Shown one piece after another: positions 19,701 to 26,914 of a DNA stretch of 64,000 nt. This DNA comes from Rhodothermales bacterium (lineage in GTDB: Bacteria; Bacteroidota; Rhodothermia; Rhodothermales; JAHQVL01): assembly GCA_041391505.1 (NCBI GenBank), contig JAWKNW010000022.1, positions 1 to 64,000 of the forward strand. Direction: 5' to 3'. The position numbers and the translations under genes are program-made. A model generated the notes under the pieces. That model made no database searches, had not been told where the DNA came from, and saw only the letters and a list, made by a program, of their open reading frames with translations. Position 1 is the stretch's first letter, and each line of letters starts with the position of its first letter.

Positions 19701-19951
19701 CCAATCCCTTCAACCCGACCACCACGCTGCGCTTCGCGCTGCCGGCCGATTCGCCTGTTCGACTGATCGTGTACGACGCGATGGGCCGGCACGTATCGAC
19801 CCTGATCGACGGCGAGCGCGGGGCCGGGCTTCATGAAGCCGTCTGGGACGGAACCACGGACGCCGGCGGCACCGTCGCCAGCGGCGTGTATCTGATCCGC
19901 ATGCAGGCCGGCGCGTTCGTGGCGACGCGCAACGTCCTGCTGCTGAAGTAA
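16778..19951 (+). CDS. Giant cell-surface protein: SBBP-like repeats, three PKD domains, carbohydrate-binding module, type IX sorting tag
   Basis: 1057 residues with a long signal peptide ending near PPANGQ. Residues about 45-500 hold seven repeats of roughly 50-65 residues with the core DFDPGPG and a K-Y-D-x-x-G-x-x-x-W-A end, like SBBP (beta-propeller) repeats. Three PKD domains follow (about 507-760), each with W-x-W-D-F-G-D-G and S-H-x-Y motifs. A CBM6-like beta-sandwich (about 765-925; VVFEAEHFHTRIARSG, YYVWGRLWAPD) comes next, and the C-terminus is a secretion/sorting domain (YPNPFNPTTTLRF, GVYLIRMQAG). It should cross the outer membrane by type IX secretion and bind a surface or polysaccharide. 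No enzyme domain is visible. Confidence 0.9.
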   Translation: MYPKNFHPSAVPDRCRRASHPDANALLRWIGGLFGMFLLLSPPANGQTLDYFARMGSSSYDAGEDLVLDAAGNTYLTGRFMNTVDFDPGPGIFNLTSAGGEDVFVASYDASGGFRWALGFGDTGADLGHGIALDAAGNVYVMGRFTGTADLDPDGVHTITSNGELDTFVAKYTNDGHFVWGFSFGGEIDDAGEDIAVDPSGQVYLTGGIQGTVDFDPGPGVAEFTSTGDLDIFRVKYSTDGEYLWAYVAPDAQIDNQRGFRMVVDDAGYSYVTGWFKRNPVVGTTGGEQIHSNGESDAWIGKFDPDGQYLWAFNLGATARDLGTAIAVDRAGNTIGAGFIKNTVDFDPGPGVYNLPGNALNNGYLAKYDPDGNLVWAFLLENVSTKASTQIFNIGVDDDNNYYAAGFLQGTVDFDPNGTFELTGNGPYDAFLAKYDAGGNLIWAFKVGGTNNDFGQGVDNTADGSIIVMTGRFRGTADLSVAGDGSATVASAGLDDIFLARYNQEVGNATPIASFTATPGAGALDLDLDGSASFDPDGAIVLWEWDFGDGQTGAGASTSHTYASIDLYTITLTVTDNQGKTASSVQTILVGNPPPVASFVAANVAGTRDIDVDASASTDNGTIVSWDWDFGDGSTGTGETASHSYLADGTYQVTLSVTDDGGATDQDTQDITVVAGALPPTASFTATQTAGTLEASFDASASSDSDGAIVAWSWDFGDGASGSGETTTHTYAAAGAYTVVLTVTDDDGLTDTDTQSLVVVEPGGDGAFIESGGLVVFEAEHFHTRIARSGHEWIENTAHAGYSGASAMEAYPDDGSQIKNNAETTSPEIAFNATFTTTGDYYVWGRLWAPDKNGNSVYVGFDGTLGGKYDIFQTNLYGSWEWVVFQSNSVTTPYAIASAGLHTIHFWLRKDGLILDRVVMTTDAGYVPSGTGPDESPRGASAPVFAARGAQGDAPAFVLLDDRLPDSYALEGAYPNPFNPTTTLRFALPADSPVRLIVYDAMGRHVSTLIDGERGAGLHEAVWDGTTDAGGTVASGVYLIRMQAGAFVATRNVLLLK

Positions 19952-20015
19952 GCGCTTCCCCGGGGAGCGACTCGAGGAACTAACCGTTGTGGAGGAGAGC
20001 AGCGGTTAGCACAGG

Positions 20016-20051
20016 CCGCCGGCGTCGTTACAGCGACGCCGGCGGTTTTTT
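20016..20051 (+). terminator. Rho-independent terminator after the PKD surface protein
   Basis: A perfect 12-bp GC-rich stem (20016-20027 with 20034-20045) with a six-base loop is followed by six T residues, 64 bases after the stop codon. On the other strand it lies beyond the end of the lipoprotein gene at 20084, without a matching T run. Confidence 0.9.
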
Positions 20052-20083
20052 GCATCCGCGCGCGGTGCGGGGATGCCGGCACG

Positions 20084-20764
20084 TTACAGCGTGCTCATCG
20101 CCTTGAGCTGATCCAGAGCGTGCTCGATCTGCATCAGAAAGACATCTTCGCCGGCCTGGACCTTCGCGTTGATCGCAGGACTGTGCTGCTTATCGGCGCA
20201 ATCAGGACAGGTGCGTCTGGCGAGGAATGCCTCAATCCCGACCATACCACCCTGGGCAGCATCGGCAATCTGTTCTGGCGTCCAGTATCCCTTGAGCGTC
20301 TGAAGCGCCTGCACCAGAAGCGCCCCTTCCGGAGACCGATTCTTTGACAGCAGCTCGGTGTATTGTGCGATCGCGGCCATCGCGTCCGCGTCCCGCTCAG
20401 GACCGGACAGGATGAGCTGAAGCATGCGTACACTCACGATCTGCTCGCGGAGATAGGACGGCGACTCGGTGTCCGCGCGAAGATAGAGTTGTAGCGCAGC
20501 ATGGGCTTCGCGCCAATTCGACGCGTTTGCAATGGTCCTGTGGATAAGGACCGTCGCATTCAGTCCGGTCTCCGCCAATTGGCTGCGTTCTTCCGGTGTC
20601 AATTTTCGACCCTCCAGCATCGCAGGAGTCATGGAGTGAGCGGTCGCATCGATGACACTCATCACCGGCATCTCTGGCGATTCGCTGACTGGCGATGGGG
20701 ATTGGGCACAGGAATTAAAAACCAACGCAAACACGAGCGTTAGCTGGGTACAAATCCTCTTCAT
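20084..20764 (-). CDS. Lipoprotein of unknown function with a CxxC motif
   Basis: 226 residues from ATG 20764, fixed by a strong Shine-Dalgarno. The signal peptide ends in a lipobox (LVFNSC, Cys at about 19). The mature part is helical and contains LTPEERSQLAETGLNATVLIHRT and a C-terminal FLARRTCPDCADKQHS, whose CxxC could be redox-active or bind metal, then a final helix (DVFLMQIEHALDQLK). I do not recognise the family. The gene is co-oriented with, and 47 bases downstream of, a small membrane/exported Cys-rich peptide gene. The pair probably forms an operon, and the lipoprotein may act on, carry or protect the peptide. Confidence 0.72.
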   Translation of the reverse strand: MKRICTQLTLVFALVFNSCAQSPSPVSESPEMPVMSVIDATAHSMTPAMLEGRKLTPEERSQLAETGLNATVLIHRTIANASNWREAHAALQLYLRADTESPSYLREQIVSVRMLQLILSGPERDADAMAAIAQYTELLSKNRSPEGALLVQALQTLKGYWTPEQIADAAQGGMVGIEAFLARRTCPDCADKQHSPAINAKVQAGEDVFLMQIEHALDQLKAMSTL

Positions 20765-20769
20765 AGGAT

Positions 20770-20776
20770 CCTCCTT
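20770..20776 (-). promoter_or_regulatory. Strong Shine-Dalgarno for the lipoprotein at 20764
   Basis: Read on the minus strand, AAGGAGG lies five bases before the ATG, a near-perfect ribosome binding site that excludes the longer frame starting at 20881. Confidence 0.8.
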
Positions 20777-20811
20777 GATCGAATCAGTTTGCAGGTGCGG
20801 GGCTTGAGCAA

Positions 20812-21099
20812 TCAGACGCCACAGATACCGGGAATGGTGTTTCCACCGATGGCGCCGAGAAAAACACCACCATCTTCGCAAGCGGAGGTCCAGTAGGTCT
20901 TGTTCTCGCTCGGATAGTAGGTGGCCATCACATCGCAGTCACCTTCCTTGTTATAGCAGAAGTTGACAGCAAAGACGGCGGTCAGCACGAGTGCGGACAG
21001 ATAAGACAGTACATGCATAGGGGAGCTCGTTTGGATTGCAAGGCCGAGCACACCCACTGTCAGCACCATAGAAAGCAAAAAGACCGGCCAGAGAGGCAC
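20812..21099 (-). CDS. Small cysteine-rich membrane or exported peptide
   Basis: 95 residues from GTG 21099, 85 from ATG 21069, or 68 from ATG 21018; the start is uncertain. The long form has two hydrophobic helices (FLLSMVLTVGVLGLAI and YLSALVLTAVFAVNF); the short form has one that reads as a signal peptide. The tail has four cysteines (FCYNKEGDCDV, TSACEDGG, PGICGV) and Gly/Asn-rich spacing, suggesting disulfides outside the cytoplasm. It has some general resemblance to the short exported Cys-rich peptides of Bacteroidota (NVEALA-like) but no match I can assert. It precedes a lipoprotein gene on the same strand. Confidence 0.5.
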   Translation of the reverse strand: MPLWPVFLLSMVLTVGVLGLAIQTSSPMHVLSYLSALVLTAVFAVNFCYNKEGDCDVMATYYPSENKTYWTSACEDGGVFLGAIGGNTIPGICGV

Positions 21100-21362
21100 G
21101 AACGTTGCCGATCTTCGATCGTACTGATTGTACTAGATCGACTCACGATACAAAACGCGAACCGGGCCTGGCAAGGGGCGCTGCAGGGTCTGTGCTCTTT
21201 TCCTTACTAGACAGGCCGGCTTGCCTCCGCATAACGTCAGACCGGCCCCTATCCCGTAACGAACATGTAACGAAGGAATAGCACTCCCGCAGGCGGGGTC
21301 TAAAAATCGCCTTTCGACGCCGGCCTATGCCGCGTTCTCATCGGATCAAAACCCACATCGCC

Positions 21363-24300
21363 ATGCGACATCTAGCCCTTGCTCTTCTTTTCCTGGCACT
21401 GCTCGGCGGCCGGGAAGCCTCGGCGCAATCCACGCCGTCAATTGACCCCGCACAACGGCAGGAGGCCATGCGCGCCCTGCACGTCATCCGAGCGGAACTT
21501 GCCGGCATGCCGGCCGCCAACGACGCCGCCAAACAGGCCGCAGACGACTCGGTAGGCGTCGGCGTCGTCGCCGGCATCGTGCAGGGGCCGGCCGACCCGG
21601 CCAGCGCCTGGGTGCTGGTGGTGGCGGCGCGGTTGCTGGACAACCCGACCGCCTGGCAGCTCGTGCCGGTAGACGCGGACGGGGCGTACCGCGCCATGAA
21701 CCTGTCGCCCGGCGAATATTACCTCATGGCCGGCGCCGACGGATACCAGGCCCAGTTCTTCCGCCAGTCCTACGACCTCTTCAACGCCGAGCAGATTCCC
21801 GTAGGGCCCGACCTCGTGATGGAAGGCATCGACTTCTTCCTCGAGCCGCTCCAGGTGGGCTCGGGCGCCATCGAAGGGACCGTCTTCGCCGCCGACGGAG
21901 CAACGCCGCTTGCGCGCGCCGAGGTCGTCGTCTATCCGCGCGATCAGCCCTATCGGGGGACGACGGTCACGACCGACGCCGACGGCACGTACCGCATCGA
22001 CAACCTGTACGCCGGCAACTACATCGTGGAAGCCTGGGCGGCCGGCTATTTTCACCAGTTCTACGACGGCGTCGAGCGCATGGACCTCGCCACCGCCGTG
22101 CCCGTTGGATCCGACGCGACGGTCTCGGGCATCGATTTTCGGCTCGAACGCAGCGGGTCCATCTCGGGCACCGTCTCTTCCCCGGACGGCAGCCCCATTC
22201 CCAACGCCTCGATCTACGTACAGACCGACTTCACGATGCCGCCGGACTCGATGTATATCGATCCCATTTACTGGGCCGGCACGGACGAGGAGGGACGCTT
22301 CACGGTGACCGGCCTGAGTGCCGGCCAGTACCTGGTGCAGGCGCAGGCATACGGCCAGTGGTTCACTGTCTATGCCTGGTATGACGGCGTGACGCGGATC
22401 GAGGACGCCACGCCGGTCGCCGTCGAGAACGGACGCGATACGCCCGGCATCGACTTCGAGCTCGACCTCGTGGGCACCACGGGTAGCATCTCCGGCACGG
22501 TGACCACCGCCGACGGCGAGCCGGCGCGCGAAGCGTATCTGCGCCTCGAACCGTTCAGCGACGTGCCCATCTACCTCTCCGCCTTCGCCCGCACCGACGA
22601 AAACGGCACCTATACGTTCGAGAACATCCCCGTCGGCTCCTATCGCGTAGCGCTCGATTACTGGACCGACGTGTTTTACACGACGATCTGGTATGATCAG
22701 GTCTACCGCTGGGAAGAAGCCACGCCGGTCGACGTGCAGGAGAATGAGACGACCGCCGGCATCGACTTCACGCTGCCCCGCGCCGACGGCGTCATCGAGG
22801 GGCGAGTCGTGGATCAGGATGGCCATCCGGTCGCGGGCGCCTACGTCTTCTCATCGCCCGGAAGCTACGTCTATCCCATGGATATCGGATTCGGGATGGC
22901 CTTCGGGATGACGGACAGCGACGGCCGGTACACCATTCAGCGGCTGATCGATGGCGAATATTATGTCTGGACCTCATCCTGCCTGTTCTGGCAGTGCATC
23001 GAACGATGGTGGCCGGACTCGCCGTCGTTCGTGGGCGCGGAACCGGTCGTTTTGAAGGACGGGATGTCCGACCCGGCGGAGGTCGACTTCAAGCTGCCCC
23101 TCACCCAGGGCGCGGCGTCGATCTCGGGCACCGTGCACCATGTGGACGGCCGCGCGCTGGCCGGCGCCTACGTGACGGTCTCCTGGGCCAGCGACGCGGC
23201 GCGTCCGGACGATCCGGTCTGGTATGCCGAACAGCAAACGCAGACGGACAGCCTGGGCGCCTACCGGTTCGACTACCTCCCGGCTGGCACCTACACCGTC
23301 AATGCCTCCTACTGGGAGGAAGGCGGCTATGCGGCGCAATGGTTTGACGGCGCGGACACGCCGGCCGACGCCACGCCGATCGAACTGGCCGACGGCGATG
23401 TACGCGACGAGATAAACTTCAAGCTCGACGTGCGTTCGATCTACGGCACGCTGGCCGGCGTCGTCACCTTCGACGACAACACCCCGGCCGGCGGCGCCTA
23501 TGTCGAGGTATCTCCCTACTACTGGGACTACGCCGCGTGGCCCATAAACCCCGTTCCGTATTACACGCTTACGCTCGACTCGGGCGAGTTCGAGATTGCC
23601 GGCCTGCCGAACGGGACGTACTTCGTGAATGTGTTCGCGCAGGGCGGGCGGATGATCGAAAACATCGACCCCGCCGGCGTATCGGGGTACATCGTCGAGA
23701 TCGTGGGCGGTGAGACGACCCGTGCAGCCCTCGCGCTGATGCGGGTGGAAGAGGGTGAAGGCGCCATCGCCGGGCAGGTCACGACGCAGGACAGCGTCGC
23801 CCTCGACTTCGCCATCGTCCAGGCCATGGTGGATGACGACCCGAACCGCATCTTTACGGCGATCGCCGACACGCGGGGCGCCTATGAGTTCGCCGCGCTA
23901 CCGGAGGGCGAGTACGTCGTCTGGAGCTTCGCCCCATACCATGCCCTCGAATACTTCGACGACACCTACGAGCCGTCCGACGCGACGCGGCTTTCCGTGC
24001 GCAACGGCGCGCAGCTTGCCGGCATCGACTTCGACCTGATGCCGGTCTATTACCGCGCATCGCCTGAAGACGATGGCGCGAGCCCGGAAAACAGCAGCTA
24101 CATTTTCGGCCAGGTGACGGACGCGAGTGGTGACGCGATCGACGGCGCGACGGTTTACGCGCTTAATGCGTCGGGCGATGTGCTGAGTTCCGTCCGCACC
24201 CATGCCGACGGGATGTACGAGATCGCCGGCGTTACACCGGGCGCGGGTATCCGCCTCAAGGCCGCGCATCCCGGCTACGCCAGCCGATTCCACGACGGCG

Positions 24301-24692
24301 CCGCCACCCTCGACGCGGCGGCCAACCTGGAACTGAGCGCGGGGCGCTTCGAGATCAACTTCGCGCTCGTCGCGGGCACCAGCGTGGGGGTTGACCGCGA
24401 TCCCGAGCTTCCGGCCGGCATCGCGTTGCGAGGCAACTACCCGAACCCGTTCAACCCGGAAACGCAAATCGCCTTCTCGGTCGCCGAGCCGATGACCGTC
24501 ACCGTCACGATCTACGACGCGCTGGGCCGCCGCGTAACCGAACTATTCCGCGGCGCGGTCTCCGCCGGCGACACGCAACTCCGCTGGGATGCAACCGGCT
24601 CCGCCGGCGAGGCCATGCCGAGCGGGATCTACTTCTACCGGATAGAAGCCCAGGGCAGCGCACAGACCGGCACCATGACCCTGCTGCGCTAG
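21363..24692 (+). CDS. Giant secreted protein with nine carboxypeptidase-regulatory-like repeats and a type IX sorting tag
   Basis: 1109 residues from ATG 21363 (MRHLALALLFLALL, signal peptide ending EASAQ); an ATG at 21327 adds 12 basic residues before it. The body consists of nine repeats of about 100-115 residues. Each opens with a strand like SISGTV-DG-P, then D-x-x-G-x-Y-x-F-x-x-L-P-x-G-x-Y, then a Y-D-G / A-T-P-V block and G-I-D-F-x-L, i.e. CarboxypepD_reg/Cna-B-like beta-sandwiches. The C-terminus is a type IX secretion tag (NYPNPFNPETQIAF, SGIYFYRIEA). It is probably a long rod on or outside the cell surface that acts as adhesin, stalk or matrix protein. No catalytic domain is visible. 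Confidence 0.88.
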   Translation: MRHLALALLFLALLGGREASAQSTPSIDPAQRQEAMRALHVIRAELAGMPAANDAAKQAADDSVGVGVVAGIVQGPADPASAWVLVVAARLLDNPTAWQLVPVDADGAYRAMNLSPGEYYLMAGADGYQAQFFRQSYDLFNAEQIPVGPDLVMEGIDFFLEPLQVGSGAIEGTVFAADGATPLARAEVVVYPRDQPYRGTTVTTDADGTYRIDNLYAGNYIVEAWAAGYFHQFYDGVERMDLATAVPVGSDATVSGIDFRLERSGSISGTVSSPDGSPIPNASIYVQTDFTMPPDSMYIDPIYWAGTDEEGRFTVTGLSAGQYLVQAQAYGQWFTVYAWYDGVTRIEDATPVAVENGRDTPGIDFELDLVGTTGSISGTVTTADGEPAREAYLRLEPFSDVPIYLSAFARTDENGTYTFENIPVGSYRVALDYWTDVFYTTIWYDQVYRWEEATPVDVQENETTAGIDFTLPRADGVIEGRVVDQDGHPVAGAYVFSSPGSYVYPMDIGFGMAFGMTDSDGRYTIQRLIDGEYYVWTSSCLFWQCIERWWPDSPSFVGAEPVVLKDGMSDPAEVDFKLPLTQGAASISGTVHHVDGRALAGAYVTVSWASDAARPDDPVWYAEQQTQTDSLGAYRFDYLPAGTYTVNASYWEEGGYAAQWFDGADTPADATPIELADGDVRDEINFKLDVRSIYGTLAGVVTFDDNTPAGGAYVEVSPYYWDYAAWPINPVPYYTLTLDSGEFEIAGLPNGTYFVNVFAQGGRMIENIDPAGVSGYIVEIVGGETTRAALALMRVEEGEGAIAGQVTTQDSVALDFAIVQAMVDDDPNRIFTAIADTRGAYEFAALPEGEYVVWSFAPYHALEYFDDTYEPSDATRLSVRNGAQLAGIDFDLMPVYYRASPEDDGASPENSSYIFGQVTDASGDAIDGATVYALNASGDVLSSVRTHADGMYEIAGVTPGAGIRLKAAHPGYASRFHDGAATLDAAANLELSAGRFEINFALVAGTSVGVDRDPELPAGIALRGNYPNPFNPETQIAFSVAEPMTVTVTIYDALGRRVTELFRGAVSAGDTQLRWDATGSAGEAMPSGIYFYRIEAQGSAQTGTMTLLR

Positions 24693-24707
24693 CGTTGGCC
24701 CCCTCCC

Positions 24708-25077
24708 GTCATCCCGAGCAGCGCGAGCGCGCAGCGAGCACTTGACAAGGGACCTCCCGGCATGGCAACACGCTGTGCTTCGCCGGGAGGTCCCTCGGGT
24801 TTCCGCGCCCCCGTCATCCCGAGCAGCGCGAGCGCGCAGCGAGCGCTTGACGAGGGACCGCCCGGCATGGCAACACGCTGTGCAAGGCCGGGGGGTCCCT
24901 CGGGTTTCCGCGATTCCATCGCGGCTCGGGATGACTGGGTTTTTTACCGCACCCCGTCATCCCGAGCAGCGCGAGCGCGCAGCGAGCGCTTGACGAGGGA
25001 CCGCACGGACTGGCAACACGTGTGAAAGGCTGGGGGGTCCCTCGGAATTCCGCGATTGCATCGCGGCTCGGGATGAC
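24708..25077. repeat. Left array of palindromic repeats (GTCATCCCGAGC family)
   Basis: Three units begin with GTCATCCCGAGC at 24708, 24813 and 24956; the last two close with the inverted end GCTCGGGATGAC (24924-24935, 25066-25077). Each unit (about 123 bp) is an imperfect palindrome: GGGACC...CCGGC on one side and GCCGG...GGTCCC on the other surround a core near ATGGCAACACGCTGTG. Units 2 and 3 start 143 bases apart. The array begins 16 bases after the giant repeat protein's stop and ends just before the GIY-YIG gene. It fills the whole gap and has no genuine coding content. Confidence 0.92.
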
Positions 25078-25103
25078 GGGGTTTAAGAGGAGGCATCGGT
25101 CGC

Positions 25104-25394
25104 TCAAATCAGGTCCCCCTTTAAATCATTCATGTGGGGGTTTTCCTTCAGTATCAATGCGAGCTTTTTCTCTCGCCGCCATGACTTGATCTGTTTCTCC
25201 CGTGCGATGGCTTCACTCGGATTCTCGAATGCCTCGGCGTAGACCAGGTCTGTCGCCCGGTATTTGGATGTAAAAGCACTTCCTTTTCCCGAGAGATGTC
25301 TCTGCAGCCGGTATGCCAGATTGTTGGTGATACCGGTGTATAGCACCGTGCGCCGGCGATTGCTCAGGATGTACACATAAAAGCTGCGGGCCAT
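25104..25394 (-). CDS. GIY-YIG family nuclease (UPF0213-like)
   Basis: 96 residues from ATG 25394 (MARSFYVYIL); a longer frame to 25427 adds 11 residues. The single domain shows the expected motifs: FYVYIL and LYTGITNNL (GIY and YIG strands), the conserved Arg/His in YRLQRHLSGKG, and a C-terminal helix with the catalytic Glu in SEAIAREKQIKSW. It is the size of stand-alone bacterial GIY-YIG proteins (YhbQ/UPF0213 type). These share the endonuclease fold, but their biological role is generally unknown. It is isolated, with palindromic repeat arrays on both sides that differ slightly from each other, which hints that gene and repeats have a linked history. Confidence 0.9.
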   Translation of the reverse strand: MARSFYVYILSNRRRTVLYTGITNNLAYRLQRHLSGKGSAFTSKYRATDLVYAEAFENPSEAIAREKQIKSWRREKKLALILKENPHMNDLKGDLI

Positions 25395-25470
25395 GTCTTT
25401 ACCAGGGTTTTTGCACCTGCTAGACACAAAAATGACCGCCCGCGTACCGTGTGCATTAAAAATGCGAGGC

Positions 25471-25936
25471 TTTGCAAGGCCGGGGAGTCCCTCGGATTGC
25501 CGCGCCCCGTCATCCCGAGCAGCGCGAGCGGATAGCGAGCGCTTGACGAGGGACCTCCCGGCATGGCAACACGCTGTGCAAGGCCGGGGGGTCCCTCGGA
25601 TTGCCGCGCCCCGTCATCCCGAGCAGCGCGAGCGGATAGCGAGCGCTTGACGAGGGACCGCACGGCATGGCAACACGCTGTGCAAGGCCGGGAGGTCCCT
25701 CGGATCTCCGCGATTTCATCGCGGCTCGGGATGACTGGGTTTTTTACCGCCTCCCGTCATCGCGAGCGGATAGCGAGCGCTTGACGAGGGACCGCCCGGC
25801 CTTGAATTCGGTCTGGCGGGACGCTGTGCAAGGCCGGGAGGTCCCTCGGATTTCCGCGATTCCATCGCGACTCGGGATGACTGGGTTTTTTACCGCCTCC
25901 CGTCATTGCGAGCGGATAGCGAGCGCTTGACGGGGG
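25471..25936. repeat. Right array of palindromic repeats (GTCATCCCGAGC family)
   Basis: A half unit (25471-25506) is followed by units starting at 25509, 25613, 25756 and 25902; those at 25613-25735 and 25756-25881 are complete. The last is truncated at the cmoB stop codon (25937). The right-hand units carry GAGCGGATAGCGAGCG where the left array carries GAGCGCGCAGCGAGCG, so the two arrays have evolved or amplified separately. Unit-to-unit spacing is 143-146 bases, with a conserved GGGTTTTTTACCGC spacer that could serve as a terminator tail. Confidence 0.92.
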
Positions 25937-26914
25937 TTATGATGGGGTTTCGGCTAGCAGTACGGCGCGGATGGGGGCGGGGTGGCCATCGATGGTTCGC
26001 GTCGCGTCGTGGGGATCGAGGGCTTCGGCGAGGGAATCGAAGCGCATCCAGGCTGTGCGGCGTTGCTCTTCGGTGCGCGTCGGGGCGACATCGACTACGC
26101 GAACGTGGCGATACCCGCAGCGCCGCAGCCAGCCGGCCAGCGTCTGCGGCGTGGGCAGGAACCAGATGTTGCGCATCCGCGCATACCGGTCCACCGGCAC
26201 CAGCGTGGCGCCGTTGGGCCCTTCGATGACCAGCGTCTCCAGCACCAGCTCGCCACCCGGCCGCAGCAGCGACTTGAGTTGCAGCAGGTGATCCATGGGC
26301 GAGCGGCGGTGGTGCAGGACGCCCATCGAAAACACCGTATCGAACCCGGTCAACCCCGGGGGCAGCTCCTCGATGCCCAGCGGCAGCACGTGAACGGGAG
26401 GTTCCGGCGCATACCGCCGCATCGCGGCAAACTGGGCGACAAACACCAGGTACGGATCGATCCCCACGACGAGATCCGCGCCTGCGCCGGCCATCCGCCA
26501 CGCGTGATACCCGTTGCCGCAGCCGACATCCAGGATGCGCCGCCCCCGCAGCGGCGCGACATGCGGCGCGAGGCGATCCCACTTCCAGTCGGACCTCCAC
26601 TCGGTGTCGATCCGCACGCCGAACAGGTCGAACGGCCCTTTGCGCCACGGATGCAGTACCTGCAACCCGTCGACGAGGCGGCGCCGGCCTTCGTCGTCCA
26701 GATCGTCCGCCCCGCCGATGCGGACGCTCGCCGACGTCAGATCGATCGACGAGGGCCGGGCCCGCGGCAGCGCGTCGAGCGCGGCGATCCAGCCGGCCAG
26801 GTCGCCATGCCGCTCTTCCGCCAGGCGCTCTCCGACCTGCGCACGAAGCGTATCCAGCCAGCCGGCCATCGGCGTGGTCATTAGCCGTTCGTAGAGCGGG
26901 GCGTAGTCGATCAT
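25937..26914 (-). CDS. cmoB: tRNA uridine-34 carboxymethyltransferase CmoB
   Basis: 325 residues, the usual CmoB length. An N-terminal helical region (MIDYAPLYERL, HGDLAGWIAALDALP) and LHPWRKGPFDLFGVRIDTEWRSDWKWDR precede the class I methyltransferase motif ILDVGCGNGYHAWRM. Later blocks GVLHHRRSPMDHL and RYARMRNIWFLPT are characteristic of CmoB. The enzyme uses carboxy-S-adenosylmethionine to convert 5-hydroxyuridine at tRNA position 34 to 5-oxyacetyluridine (cmo5U). Its start codon overlaps the cmoA stop by four bases (ATGA). The stop codon abuts the right repeat array. Confidence 0.93.
   Translation of the reverse strand: MIDYAPLYERLMTTPMAGWLDTLRAQVGERLAEERHGDLAGWIAALDALPRARPSSIDLTSASVRIGGADDLDDEGRRRLVDGLQVLHPWRKGPFDLFGVRIDTEWRSDWKWDRLAPHVAPLRGRRILDVGCGNGYHAWRMAGAGADLVVGIDPYLVFVAQFAAMRRYAPEPPVHVLPLGIEELPPGLTGFDTVFSMGVLHHRRSPMDHLLQLKSLLRPGGELVLETLVIEGPNGATLVPVDRYARMRNIWFLPTPQTLAGWLRRCGYRHVRVVDVAPTRTEEQRRTAWMRFDSLAEALDPHDATRTIDGHPAPIRAVLLAETPS

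Noticed and set aside
24742..25930. Several 60-100 residue frames containing MATRCARPGGPS
   Set aside because: They are translations of the palindromic repeat units; the same peptide recurs at each unit.
24708..25936. Possible CRISPR array
   Set aside because: Repeats are about 123-bp palindromes at 143-base spacing with similar, not unique, spacers, and there are no cas genes.
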